From the NCBI RefSeq assembly GCF_037126465.1, contig NW_026999467.1, positions 1-64,000 of the forward strand: a stretch of DNA of 64,000 nt. Reading direction: 5' to 3'. Positions 32,931 to 43,925 of the stretch are shown piece after piece (position 1 is the first letter of the stretch; each line of letters starts with the position of its first letter). The DNA is from Ornithodoros turicata (taxonomy: Eukaryota; Arthropoda; Arachnida; Ixodida; Argasidae). The notes under the pieces were generated by a model. The model was not told the origin of the DNA, did no database searches, and worked only from the letters and a program-made list of their open reading frames with translations. The translations under genes and the position numbers were made by a program.

Positions 32931-34029
32931 CAGAGCGAGTGGGTTAAGGCTGGCACGCTTCGCGCGCGTTGTAAGCCGCGCGATCTCGCGATTGAAAACA
33001 CCATCTGACGGGGTGCTTGTCGGCGGCGCACGCACTACTTGCTACGCACTTTCCGAGCGCAGAAAGATCGACAGGCAATCCACGTGAGAGGACCACGTGC
33101 TCTGTAGCGATCGATCTGATTGGTGTAGGCGCTAATCTGTTGGCCAGATAGATCGCTTTCCAACCCACATAAGGCGAACGTCTCGTCATTTCTGCGCTCG
33201 GAAATTGCGTACTTCTGGTTTCGGCGCATTTGCATAGCGACATTCAGCGCCAGATATTTCAACACACGTGCGCGTTTAAGGATTTCTTAAACACGCAATT
33301 GCTTTTAACGAGGAATATCTTCCGTCCTGCCATCTCGCTTTTGCGCGAAATCCCCTAATTAAAGAATTAATGAATTTTAGGTAAATGATGATCTTGTAGT
33401 TACATACTTTCTTCGAGATAATCTTCGCCTGACCAACTCAAAAACGGCATCCATTTTGTTCCGCTAGTTTTCTTTTATTTTCTTTTGTTTAACGAAAATT
33501 CTGTAACGAATATAAAAAAACACCGTGTATATGGATAATGACTAGTGCTATGGTGTTAGTGGATGACCGGCAAACAACCTGCAGGAATTGAATTACAAGT
33601 TTCCCTGGAGTTGTGCCTCCAGGGTGGACTGTGAAACGAAACTGTGAAGCATAAACGATATATCAGTGATTAAATTGTTACTGCTAAAAACACCACAAAT
33701 GAAGCCTGGGACCTACGATGCAAGAAAAGCAAACGAAAAGATTAGATGTATGAGAGTTTTTTCTTTTTTATGGAAAACGGATCAAATTGGACACATTCAA
33801 CCATTCAACAGCCGCGCCAATTTTTCAAAATCGGCGGCGGCGGCGGTGCGCCGACAGTTTTGGGACGGCGGCGGCGGCGAGGTCCAGACCTCCGGCGGCT
33901 GCGCTTCAGCGCGGCGGCGCACACCTCTAGATCCAGCCCCCAGTCAGTCCTCCTCAGGTAACCGAGGATGCGGCTGTCACTGATCTCTATGGGCGTTTAT
34001 GTTTATTCGCTCGGAGCAGAGCCCGAGCT
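32931..34029. other. Non-coding stretch with CGG-rich segment
   Basis: Bases 33823-33925 are dominated by GGCGGCGGCGG and similar words. CAGTCCTCCTCAGGTAACCG near 33938 is shared with 51272-51292, marking an interspersed repeat. No gene recognised. Confidence 0.5.
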
Positions 34030-34150
34030 GAGCGGAAGTGCGTCACCGAACCGGAAATCGATTGGTCGGGTGTAAAGCGAGGAGAAAATTAAATTCCATA
34101 CGCGACCGAGCGACAACGACTTTGCGCTTGCGCAGTATCTATTGCTGTGT
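34030..34150 (+). promoter_or_regulatory. Promoter-like cluster (ETS, CCAAT and NRF1-like words)
   Basis: ACCGGAAATCGATTGGTCGG places an ETS-type core next to an inverted CCAAT box. About 70 bases on, TGCGCTTGCGCAGT is a near match to an NRF1 site. The grouping resembles a housekeeping promoter, but the sequence lies in repeat-rich DNA and no gene downstream could be confirmed. Confidence 0.25.
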
Positions 34151-36754
34151 CGTCTGCTTCCGTTGGTGTTCGTCGTAGGGCACCGTTTATGCCTTAGTGG
34201 CTTGAAGGTTTCGCTTCTGTCAGTTTTTCTGATTTTGTGTTCCTTCTTTTTTCTTTTTGTACATCATTTCATGTTTCATTCCATGTTGCACGTAGTGTGT
34301 GGAAGACGACGACGACCGATTTGCTTGCCGTTCACGCGGGGCCACTCGCGCGTTCGTCCATCACGACGCTGGCTGCAAACTCTGCATCAAAGCCTGTGTT
34401 ACATAAAGTTTATCGACATCTGTCAGAGAGTTTTGCATTTTCAAGCACTAATTCCGCAGCTGGTTCGTGTGGTACGGCGGTCTAGATTCTCTGGATGAAA
34501 GCCATCTCAAAATTTCAAAATAGCCGCCATATTCTAGCTCAGGAATTGTGGGAAGGATCTGCGAGCTCGCCCTCCAAGCTCCGAGCGAAGCGAGCTGCCT
34601 CGGAGATGACTCTGAGCGAATATCCAAACACAAAGCGGGCGGATCTGAGCCAATTCTCATACGCTCTCGAGCCAGATCTGTGACGACATATGCGCTCCGA
34701 GCGCCTCCGGGCGATTAAACATAAACGCCCTATGTATAAAGGCTGGATGGCGCATGGGAGAGGGGCTCCAGGGGGAGAGGCGTGCCTTCGGGCCCCCATG
34801 TTGGTGGGCCCTAAAGTGCTCTGTGTGCCCATAGAAAACAATAGGAGGCAACAGAGATTGTGAGTATTTATTGCGCTGCAAGCATTGGTCGTTGTTTGTC
34901 ATCACACAATTTTGTAAGGTGCCAGTATACTGATGTATCCTAACAGTGTTTCACAGGTGTCCTGCCGTTCGATTCTTAATTACGTTATGTTTTGCATTCC
35001 GAAACTAGACCGTCACTGCAGTGCAGCGCTGGGGACTGTACTACAGCACGTTTCCCAGTCAATATTTCAATAAGAAACGACTCGAGGTTAACAACAACCA
35101 TGTATATAATATCCCGTACTGCGTTCTGGACAAAAATTGTGCCATAAAGAACGGTCCGGGAAAAGATATACTCGCATGGCAGAAAGAGATCGTTCTGTAG
35201 AACCACAGCCGTTGTTTTAGCCGTGTATGCGCTTAGTATGATTTATATCAAACATCGCCTTAGAAAGAGTCTTTTAGTAGACGACAGCGGTGCTTTGCCT
35301 CGCAAATATGGACACACCGAAGCAGCCCAAATAATTACTTCACGCAATTAGATCACACTCGTTAGGACAGTTAATCAGGTAGTGATGTAAGCTTAGTCAA
35401 TTAAGTTACTTAGAAAGTGGTAACACCTCCTTGAGACACAGGACTTATCTCTTTTTGAAGTACAGCCCTTCTATGTTTGTTTGCTTCTTCGTTTATTTGT
35501 TCTGATTATTTGCAGGCGCGGTTGTTCCAAACTGAATGTCCTTCTCCAGCACTCACATGCTTTTGTTGAATGCAACTGCAGCGTGAGAAAAGCTGCTTGG
35601 GGACGGGGTCCTGCTGTCCAGTGCTGACTTTGTCATGCTTGTTATGTGGAGCATGTTCCAAAAAATGCAGCTCCACGTATGGTCTCCAAATTGCAACAGG
35701 ACTATTTGGAGCTTGAAACAGTTGTGATTTTGTCATTTTGGCCCTCGTGTACCCAGTCTGTGAAACGCAAAAAAAAAAAAAGTCTAACACGATATGCTTT
35801 TGTAATGGAGATCACTGATGATGAGTAATGAGAATACACGAGTTCAAGTCTATTCAATATTTTATATCATTCATTATATTATTCAACATTTTATGTCAAG
35901 TTTATTCAAGTTCAAGATTTATTTCTTGCACTTATGCGTTTCAGGATACAATGAACGTGCAGGGAGGTCGCAAAAGACTACATTTATTGTTTTGTGACCT
36001 TGCTACAATGTCAATATATATTTTAGGAATGACAATGGTCAGGTACGCTCTCTAAATTTGTAGCACTCAATTTTAGGCTGGAATGAGCAATGAATAGCAA
36101 CTTCCCTCCTGATATTTTCTCATATATGCTAAATTTTAAATTTAATGTGATAATATAATAATAATATATAAGAATATAATATGTGATCAACAGTAGATGT
36201 AAACAACATGAGTAGCCAGAGAAGTGCATTCTCAATAAATAATTTTCTTCTTGTAGCGTATATGTGCATGCCTACTAACTGAAACAATTATCACGGTTCC
36301 CTGACAAGTTTTAATTTCTGAGAGTGTACTGTAGAGGCTGCTTCGATCTACAACAGTTCATACAAGGTATTGTATACTGTGAATGCCTTTAAAAATCCCA
36401 TGTGACACATATGCCTTTACTTGCTGGAGGTGCTGTGGTAGTCAAAGTCTGTGGGCATTACGCTCGTTCTGCACCGAGTTCTTGAGTATGTCGAGGCAGC
36501 TGTGAAGTAATCTGCATTGATGATGATTATTACAATTTTTATGGTGCATCGACAACAAAGGAAATAATACATCAGAACATTGGTTTGGGTGCAACCAGTT
36601 AAAAATGAATATGTTGTTTAATAAATGCACTGGACAAATGTTAAAACATCAGTTTAAAACATGGTTTACAATCCCTGTATCTTCTAAAAATTAAAAAGAT
36701 TAAAAACTATTCTAAAAAGAATATGGGGAACTCTTCTAAAAATAATTATAATCT
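34151..36754. other. Non-coding stretch with no supported gene
   Basis: Open frames after 34142 are short and lack recognisable domains. Part of 34730-34860 is an inverted copy of repeat sequence at 31.9-32.1 kb. The rest is AT-rich sequence without named features. Confidence 0.45.
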
Positions 36755-36762
36755 CTAATTAT

Positions 36763-37290
36763 CAGTGATGGCCAGTAGTTAACTACATGTAGTTAAACTA
36801 CTAGTTAAACTATCTGATTGTAGTTAAAAAGTAGTTATCAACTACTTGCAGAAATGTAGTGTGCCACTACTAGTTAAACTACTATTTCGAGTAGTTAACT
36901 ACAGTAGTTAGGTTACTGCAGGCGCCAACTACTTCCGATTTTGCCTCAAGCTTTACGGCACGATTGTGTTTCCGACTTTTACCTTGAGCTACATGTTTGA
37001 TGAGAACGGAGGTGCAGAGCAATTGTGCCGTGCATGTGCACACTAAATCTTCACTTTTATCATTGCTTGCGATTCATATTTAGGTCCCTAAGAACGCTAT
37101 AGAATGGGATTGGTGCTGATGGACAACGTTAAGTAGTTATAGATGTAGTTAAACTACATTCCAGTAGTTAAAGAAGTAGTTTTAACTACCTCCCCTGAAA
37201 AGTAGTTTAACTACTAGTTAAACTACTCCATTGCAAAGTAGTTAGTAGTTATAGTTAAACTACTGTAGAAGTAGTTAGTGGCCATCACTG
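36763..37290. mobile_element. hAT-type MITE with GTAGTTAA subterminal repeats (528 bp)
   Basis: The ends are CAGTGATGGCCAGTAGTTA and, in reverse complement, CAGTGATGGCCACTAACTAC. An exact 8-base duplication, CTAATTAT, flanks it at 36755-36762 and 37291-37298. Many AGTAGTTAAC and GTTAAACTAC copies crowd the first 160 and last 160 bases, as is usual for transposase-binding subterminal repeats of hAT elements. Confidence 0.92.
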
Positions 37291-37298
37291 CTAATTAT

Positions 37299-38239
37299 TA
37301 TATTGCTGGGTGAAGGAGCCTAAAGTGTAGGGTGTGTTTCTGATGTGAACATGTAAGAAAATATGCAAAACTGAGAGAGGCTAACCACAGTGCGTGCACT
37401 GAGGTTGTTCCTTCCTGTAAAGTAGAAACCAGTGGATGAGGAACGCGATACTTACCTGTACACCCAGCCGTATCACACTGCACAGATTATTCACTGGGTA
37501 GCATGACGAAACCTGTATTGAGAGACCACTTCTGCCTTAAAAACTGCTACAAATAGCACGATACGCTACAGATTATTACTATCGTACCAAGCTGACGATA
37601 CAGCTCAGACACAAAGGCGGTATTCAAGTCGCGCCACACCACCGTTACGTAGGATTCTTTGTCACAAATCAAACCAAGGCACAAAACAATACCAATACAT
37701 GAAAAAAGGTGACAATCGTGGTCTCATTATGACGTAATACCGAACTTGTGCGTGAAGGTAATTCAAAGAAATGAATGTGGCACTTGCTTCCGCAGAGAAC
37801 ACCGTGTACCATGCTAGCAATGCATGCAAAAAAGCGCTCGAGTGCTCGCACATATCTTGATGACAACACTCCTTGTGCAGTGTAACGTGTTCTTTCAAGC
37901 ATATTATGCACTCAAACTGTATTTGCCGCCGGGTAAAATGCAAGTGTGCTCGATTGAACGTCGGAAGAGCGATCAAGCAACCTGCATCCAGTGCTCGTTT
38001 TGGGAAAAAAAAACACTTCATAATGGTCAACTAAATATACAGAATGGACGCCTATTTATTCCTCGATAAAGAGTGACTCACCTGTATAAGTTTAGGCCCT
38101 GTAACCTAGCCAGTACGGTTGGTACGACCGTAATTGCAAGAAGTTGCCATGATCGCTGCGGCGACTGTTGTGGGTACAGTAAGATGGCGGCCGGTTTCTT
38201 CACGCTCGCGCTCCCTATCCGCGATCCAGCCTTTTACAA
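37299..38239. other. Non-coding stretch without recognised features
   Basis: No protein similarity or repeat that I can name. Confidence 0.5.
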
Positions 38240-38458
38240 TCGAGATCAGTGGCGGCTGTAGAGTATGTACCACTGCGCCAATCCAACGTTGCAAGCTCAT
38301 TGGCCCAGACTGCGTGCGCGCTCCGATTGGTCGACAACGTTTTGAACATGAGAGAACTGATGTTCTGAGGCTGGAACAACATAGAAGGGACAAATACATA
38401 CAAAGCCTCAATTTGCCTCAGAAATTAACGATGAAAGATGAAAGTCACTGAAACGGTT

Positions 38459-38531
38459 AGCCAGCTGTAGGAGTCGAACCCAGATCTTCTGGATTGCCGG
38501 TCCAGGGCTCTACCAATTGAGCTAAGCTAAC
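38459..38531 (-). tRNA. tRNA-like sequence, anticodon GGC, left arm (probable SINE head or pseudogene)
   Basis: This is the mirror copy of the sequence at 38653-38725. It folds as a cloverleaf with the same D arm and anticodon arm, but the first base pair of the T stem is lost (C opposite C). The loss suggests it is not under selection as a tRNA. Anticodon position gives GGC. Confidence 0.6.
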
Positions 38532-38652
38532 ACGCCTTCTCAGCGACTTCCAGGGTGCGTCATCTGAAGGGACAAACCAGCCACCATGAGTGAGAGAGAG
38601 TGGCTGGTTTGTCCCTTCAGATGACGCACCCTGGAAGTCGCTGAGAAGGCGT

Positions 38653-38725
38653 GTTAGCTTAGCTCAATTGGTAGAGCCCTGGACCGGCAATCCAGAAGAT
38701 GTGGGTTCGACTCCTACAGCTGGCT
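38653..38725 (+). tRNA. tRNA-like sequence, anticodon GGC, right arm (probable SINE head)
   Basis: A complete 73-base cloverleaf: acceptor GTTAGCT with AGCTGGC, D stem GCTC with GAGC, anticodon stem CTGGA with TCCAG around CCGGCAA, and T arm GTGGG-TTCGACT-CCTAC. Both internal Pol III boxes are present. By anticodon it would read the Ala codon GCC, but the 3-70 pair is U-G and not the G-U pair that alanyl-tRNA synthetase recognises, and Ala-GGC tRNAs are normally absent from eukaryotes. A tRNA-derived retroposon head is the better reading. Confidence 0.65.
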
Positions 38726-39042
38726 AACCGTTTCAGTGACTTTCATCTTTCAACGTTTTGAAATCGCATTTTGTACGCGCGCATGTGTGTGCAGCGTCCC
38801 GCGTCCCGGCGGCCGTTTCAGCAGTTTCAGCATAGTTTCGAAATAGCTCGCATCGGTCGGCACGGCGTCCGCACTCTTGTGTTCCGTGTTTCGGTGATGT
38901 CAATCGGCAGAACAGTTTGTGATTCTACGCGTGTTGTACTGTTCCTGGACATGACTATATATTATCCCACGTACAGTCTATCAACTACGGAACTGGAAGG
39001 CTTTGTGGGCTGGTGCGGTTGGAGCGTGAATAACAAGCGCCC

Positions 39043-39254
39043 CAGTAAACCACCGATGTCCCAAGGACGTCTACATGATGTTACCCTCAGGACGATGAAG
39101 ACATCCTGAAACATAATTTTGACATACTTGGGACGTACTCAGAACTGCCAAAATAACATCCGCGCACGTCCCAAGGAAGTCCATAGTACGTCAATGACGA
39201 CCTTTTACGGACCTCTAGTGGACCTTTTTCCCGTGCCTTAGCCAGGCTTACTGG
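39043..39254. repeat. Repeat with CCAGTAAACC-type ends
   Basis: It begins CCCAGTAAACCACCGATGTC and ends GGCTTACTGG, loosely inverted. GGGACATCGGTGGTTTACTG at 54368-54387 is the reverse complement of its start, so a second copy lies there in the other orientation. The interior repeats GGGACGT and ACGTCC words. Target duplication unclear. Confidence 0.5.
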
Positions 39255-41735
39255 CGTTCTCTGAACATTACATCAACACCGCACAGCAGTGCGTATCAGT
39301 GGCACAAATAAGCAACATTAGATCAAACACTTTATTTCGTATGAAACTGAGCGTCATAGCATCGTATTACCTCACCAGGTATTATATCACAGCGTAACAT
39401 GACCAGCATTTTTTTCGCATTATTATTGAGAACTTACATGTCTTCGAAAACATGATGTCCATGAACACACACAGCATCGGTCCACAAGGGGAAAAACTTA
39501 AAGGTATATGCCCGCAATGTCCGAAGTGCGACGCTGAAACATATGTTGAAGCACTGGCATAACCGACGACCACGCTGCACTGTGTTTCGTACAACTGGAG
39601 ATTTGCGATGTGTCCAGCTTGCCTTTCGTGCGCAAAAATTAACGCTATCCAACTTCGGCTATATTCACTTTTCGCCACGGACTCCCTTCCCTGCCGCGTC
39701 ATGTGAGCTTAACCTGCAAGAAATGTAATTTCAAAAACACTGCTACAGCAAAATGTCACTGTGAAGTACGCATCGACGTATACGCATACCTTTAGACACA
39801 GCGCCTATGGTTGCAGTCTGCAGTAGCTTAGCAGTCTCCCTATCAACAGCCCTATTGCCTGCGAAGACGGTAAACGCATGGATAACCACGTAGTAGGAAC
39901 GTGAATGCCTCGCACATTCACTATACGTACCTTCAAAACGGGTAAAATCTTGAAAATGACGCGGGCGACGCCACTTGGAGATCCATAATTCACATTCATC
40001 CGCTACGACGTTTCCACACATCTGTAAAAGAGTCAACAAGGTGCGACACATTGTACTTCCCTGCAAATTCTTTATTAAAATAACTCAGCATTTTTTACAT
40101 ACAGTGGCACAGCCGTAAAGGCTTGTGCTGCCGTGGAGCACATGACGAAGTTGCACAGGTGAAGCGTATGCCCTATCTGTTTCGCAGTAAACACAAGTCA
40201 CAGAAGAGCTCTGAAACGCACTTTAGCGTAACTTACCTGATGTCTTTCAACATTTCTGTGACCTTCCCACGTCGTGAGTGTGCTGTCCCAACCGCGTTGT
40301 TCACCGCAATGAATACGTCGAAAGTATCTGAAATCCATAGATTAGACATTAGTAACGGGGCCACTGACGATGTTGCATCTTCACCTTGAAAAGTGCTGGT
40401 AGGGTCACAAGTACACTTAGCTGAAAGATAAAGCATAGGGTAATAGGAATCAAAAGGGTAATAATCACACTGCTAGCATAAAGTAATAGAACCCACACGC
40501 TAGGAATGATACCAAACAAAAGTTGCACGAATCGTACAAACATAGAACTAACCTTTAATCTAAGAAATCGCAAGGCTTCTGGACCTATCTTCCAGGGTGC
40601 ACACATAAAAGCACCCCCAGGCAACACTAGTAGGGCATAAAAACACATTCACAGCAGTCCAGGGCACCAGAGCAACGACGGAACGCGAGACAACGGGAGC
40701 CACAAAAAGGCGTGCGAACGCAACGAAGCTTGCAAGCGAAATGGACGCTGCCCGCAGCGCAGAAACGGCAGGAAAGCCACCTGCCCGCCAGGCCATGCCC
40801 CAGCGCCCAGGCGCTCCTCGGAATGTAGCAAGGGAACGGAAAGTCGCGCGAAGACGGGACCAACGCTATCGGAAAGAGGACGTTTTCCTCTTCAAAAACA
40901 CATCTCAATCACCTTCCTACGCCAGCAAGAACCCGATATCGAAAAAAATGCCCCAGGCCCATGTATCAGAGAACCGCCGTTGCCACGGTGTTCTAACTCG
41001 AGAACCGACAGGGATAGAAAGATGCGGCAAGTTTCTACGCGTTTCCCATGTCGAGTGCGTGTGCCCATTAAAAGGAAGTCGGATCCGCCGTGGGCTTCAA
41101 GCCTGAAGACAGGGACAAAAATCGGTGAACGGTGGTCGGTGTCAGGAATTTCGAGAATGACGTCTTAACCACTGGACAGAGCACGCGCACACAAAATTTC
41201 GACTAAATCGGACATCGGGTAATCGACTTACGACACCGAAAAGTGGGAAGCGTTTCAGGGTGGCTCTAGCCAGCCTCGCAGCTCGTCATGCTCTTAAAGG
41301 TCAGATATGCCGATTTTGAAGTGCCGCAGAACTGAGCGATACTCGCGCTGTGTGTTCATTACCGAACACTGAATATGTGTGCGAAATATCTTGCTCCAAC
41401 TGTTCGTAGTTTTTTTAGAAAACAGTTTTTTTAGTTCCCACGCCCGGCCGTCAGACCGTCGGCAAACCCTGCGCACGGGCCACGATGTGGCACGGGCGCA
41501 CCGACGTCACTGCTCTCGGTTTATCTGTCTTTGGCTTGGCATGGACTCTTGGCTTGGCTGCTTGGCTTCTTTCGTTTCCTCCTCTGTGCATCGTACATAA
41601 GCGAACAGCTGTTGTGTTGTTGCTAAGCCGGAAACAAAGCATGTGAATGTTTGTTTTTGGCACAGCGTCGTTTGGAAAGTGCACTTCCTTGTTCTGACCT
41701 TGCCTTTTATGGGCTGGAGCGATATGATTCGTAAA
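39255..41735. other. Non-coding stretch; 40790-41310 is interspersed repeat
   Basis: Bases 40840-40880 (CGCGAAGACGGGACCAACGC and GGAAAGAGGACG) resemble 52445-52485, and 41285-41315 resembles 52395-52420 in the other orientation, so a diverged repeat family occurs at both places. No gene recognised from 39255 to 40790. Confidence 0.45.
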
Positions 41736-42042
41736 TATGCCACGGCGAAGTTGTCGAAGATGCGAGAGTACTACGCTGTTAGAACAATTCATCGGTGCAT
41801 TCAAGTGTTACCTATTATAAGCTGCCAAAAGACCAAGCAGTGCGAAGCTCTTGGCTGACAGTGGTGCCTGCTAATTTCCACTGCAAGGATTTCGTCCACG
41901 AATGTTATCATAGGTTACGCGCGACTCCAGAGGCAATTTGGAATCTCGGCACGAAATCGTCTGATGAAAATCTGAGGTGCCCGACGCATAACATTTTGAA
42001 CGTGCCACGGAGGATCAAGGCAAAAAACGAGAGCAAAAAATG
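41736..42042 (+). pseudogene. THAP-like exon ending at a splice donor
   Basis: Frame 41795-42042 reads SSVTYYKLPKDQAVRSSWL, then FHCKDFVHECYHRL and ATPEAIWNLG. The KLPKD, Trp and AVP-box-like ATPEAIW positions follow a THAP zinc finger, though the Cys-x2-His pair is altered to CKDF. An upstream start MPRRSCRRCE at about 41738 is in another frame, suggesting an indel. The exon stops at AATG|GTAAGT, a consensus donor. A possible acceptor (CATCACAG, ending 42180) would continue the frame as CTLKAEMKHDLACIWS and stop. It may be a host gene or a transposase relic. Confidence 0.4.
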
Positions 42043-42745
42043 GTAAGTCGAGGTTCAGATATAAAAAATAGCAAGCTTAATGAATCGATTGTGCAGCTGT
42101 CCTACTGCGCTTACTCTGATATAACCACGATTAACAACACAATAGTACTATTGATAATCTAACTTCTGAATCATCACAGGTGCACGCTGAAGGCGGAAAT
42201 GAAGCATGATCTGGCTTGCATCTGGTCATGAAGAAATTGCTGACACGTTAGTTGCAGTCCACCTCCACCAACAGGTATGACAATGTGATGTTATAATTTG
42301 AGTATTCATCTATGTTCAACTTTTCATGTGCACTCGCATGCAGACGTTTTGACACCACTTTTAAATCTGCCCTCAAAGTTACAACCTGTGCTTCCAGGGT
42401 GGAAAACAAAGATCGCCATTTCGATTAGCTGCTATCTCCCAGTTCAAGCACTTTTGCTGTCTGGACACTGGTTCCTGTGGATGGGGTGTTACAAGCTTTA
42501 CTGTCTGATATAGAAGGTACGTTACATTAGTTCAGTTAATTTGTCTTTTGCACATTTTTGTTGCTGTTAGCTGGATTACTGTTGGACATACAATCCTTTG
42601 ACACACAGAAGCTGATGTCGCCTCTGATAACATTTTAGAATTTTCAGTGTCATCAACGTCCATTGAGGAAGGTGCCTTTACTATCTGTGAATCTTCAACT
42701 GAAGAATAGCCCAGAATGAATATAGCCCAGAAGAATAGCCCCCAG
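42043..42745. other. Possible intron and short exon, then unrecognised sequence
   Basis: It follows the GTAAGT donor of the THAP-like exon. Acceptor-like and donor-like sites bracket 42181-42272. Nothing else is supported. Confidence 0.3.
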
Positions 42746-42799
42746 GGGGCACGGCACTGCGCGCGAAACGATGCACTCACCTTTGGTTCTTCTTCAGGT
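42746..42799 (+). repeat. 54-base direct repeat in the CR1-like 5' region (first copy; second at 43004-43057)
   Basis: Both copies contain GCACGGCACTGCGCGCGAAA followed by an ATG and CACTCACCTTTGG. The offset is 258 bases, a multiple of three, so each copy supplies an in-frame ATG to the same open frame. The sequences after the copies differ, so this is not a simple tandem duplication of the whole interval. Confidence 0.85.
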
Positions 42800-43028
42800 A
42801 CTGCTAGCTGCCACAGCGTTAACTCCTTACACGTGCGGTACATCGGTTGTTACTCTACCCGCTGTTCCTGTTATCGCCCACCTGTCTACCGATTGGACAA
42901 TATTCTCGGCACGTCAATCTACTGTCACATCTGTCGTCTGCCAACAGTGGTCTCTGTCTGGATCGTGGTTTCTTAAAGAGGGACGGAGCGCCTGGTTCCA
43001 GTCGGGGCACGGCACTGCGCGCGAAACG

Positions 43029-43925
43029 ATGCACTCACCTTTGGTTCTTCTTCAGGTTAGTTACCTCAGTTGTGCATTATCTGCCCGCAGCAACGATATA
43101 TATCTGTTCGCAGTGCCGTGCCCGGGCTTCCCTAGACGTTATGTTTGTCTTCACTGTATCTTGTATTCATGGGCCCGTGACCTGCTCGCTTTGTCCGGCG
43201 ATATAGAATTAAATCCCGGCCCACCTATAACTAGGTCTCTGGATGACGTCTCCGCAGCTTTGGCATCTTTGCAGCAGGGTCAAGATACTCTTCTTCGAGA
43301 ATTGCGTAAGATGCAGGATAGCCAGAAGGTCGCTGAACGATGCCTTCAGTCCGTTACGGACAAAGTCACTGCCATTGAAAACTAACTAGTTAACCTGCGT
43401 GAATTGTCAGTCGACATGACCACCATTAAGTCCTCAGTTGCTACGCTATCGGGGTCAGTTAATGCAGTTTCTTCACGCCTTACTGACCTTGAAGATCGCT
43501 CACGTCGCAACAATCTCTTGTTCTTTGGGTTAAACGATTCCCCGACTGAAACATGGGCGGAGTCTGAGCAGGTTGCTATATCTTCCTTTTCTACGTGTCT
43601 TAACGTAGAAGTTGCACCGAGTGATATCGAGCGTGCTCACCGTCTCGGGAAATACGTGCCAGGTAAAAATCGCCCCATTATCATCAGGTTTCTCTCTACG
43701 AAAGTCAAAGATAACGTTCTTTTTAAAAGCAGTGCTCTCCGTGGAACAAATATGTCCGTTTCTCAGGATTATTCCGCCGCTACACGACGTGCCAGAAGTA
43801 AACTAATTGAATACGGACGTTCACTGGGCGTTCCTTTCAGGCTCCGCTTTGATAAATTGCACATTAGAGATAAATGCTATATGTTTGACCATGCTAATGA
43901 CAATGTCCACGAAGTCCAACCATAG
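43029..43925 (+). CDS. CR1-like ORF1: leader with 2A motif, coiled coil, RRM (one internal stop)
   Basis: From the ATG in the second 54-base repeat, a leader of about 50 residues ends in LLALSGDIELNPGP. A heptad-rich segment follows (SLQQGQDTLLRELRKMQ; VTAIEN), then a TAA at 43383-43385, and the same frame continues LVNLRELSVDMTTIKSS. The RRM-like part has LEDRSRRNNLLFFGL, IERAHRLGKY and RPIIIRFLS, and a C-terminal domain (KLIEYGRSLGVPFRLRFDKL), the arrangement of L1-type ORF1p chaperones. An earlier in-frame ATG is at 42771. ORF1 ends at TAG 43923-43925. Confidence 0.82.
43182..43223 (+). other. 2A-like ribosome-skipping motif
   Basis: These 14 codons encode LLALSGDIELNPGP. It matches the D-x-E-x-N-P-G-P consensus at all fixed positions, and the Leu-rich, Ser-Gly lead-in is also typical. 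In known 2A sequences the ribosome releases the upstream chain before the last Pro. N-terminal 2A sequences are known from several CR1/L2-type LINEs. Here it would release the leader from the ORF1 protein. Confidence 0.8.

Larger units (their letters stand above)
38347..38750. mobile_element. Foldback retroposon-like insertion with two inverted tRNA cloverleaves
   Basis: A 404-bp insertion flanked by the 12-base duplication CAACGTTTTGAA (38335-38346 and 38751-38762). From 38432 to 38752 it is an inverted repeat of two 153-base arms around a 15-base spacer (38585-38599), with a single mismatch that I can see. Each arm contains a tRNA-like sequence. The left 85 bases resemble the small insertion at 16785-16888. 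The 11-base core of the target site occurs once, uninterrupted, at 51.39 kb. Confidence 0.85.
38240..39042 (+). repeat. Interspersed repeat, copy A (interrupted by a foldback insertion)
   Basis: Outside the insertion at 38347-38750, this matches 51297-51640: GGCTGTAGAGTATGTACCAC, GCGCTCCGATTGG, AACGTTTTGAAATCGCATTT and TTTCGAAATAGC appear in the same order in both. The family carries paired ATTGG boxes. The 51-kb copy lacks the insertion and shows the ancestral target site. Confidence 0.75.

Noticed and set aside
34142..34498. Hydrophobic 118-codon open frame as a membrane protein gene
   Set aside because: It lies in repeat-related, T-rich sequence, shows no known domain, and two overlapping frames are equally open.
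43404..43925. Independent ORF1 starting at 43404
   Set aside because: The frame is continuous with the upstream leader and coiled coil apart from one TAA, and the apparent start there is TTG.
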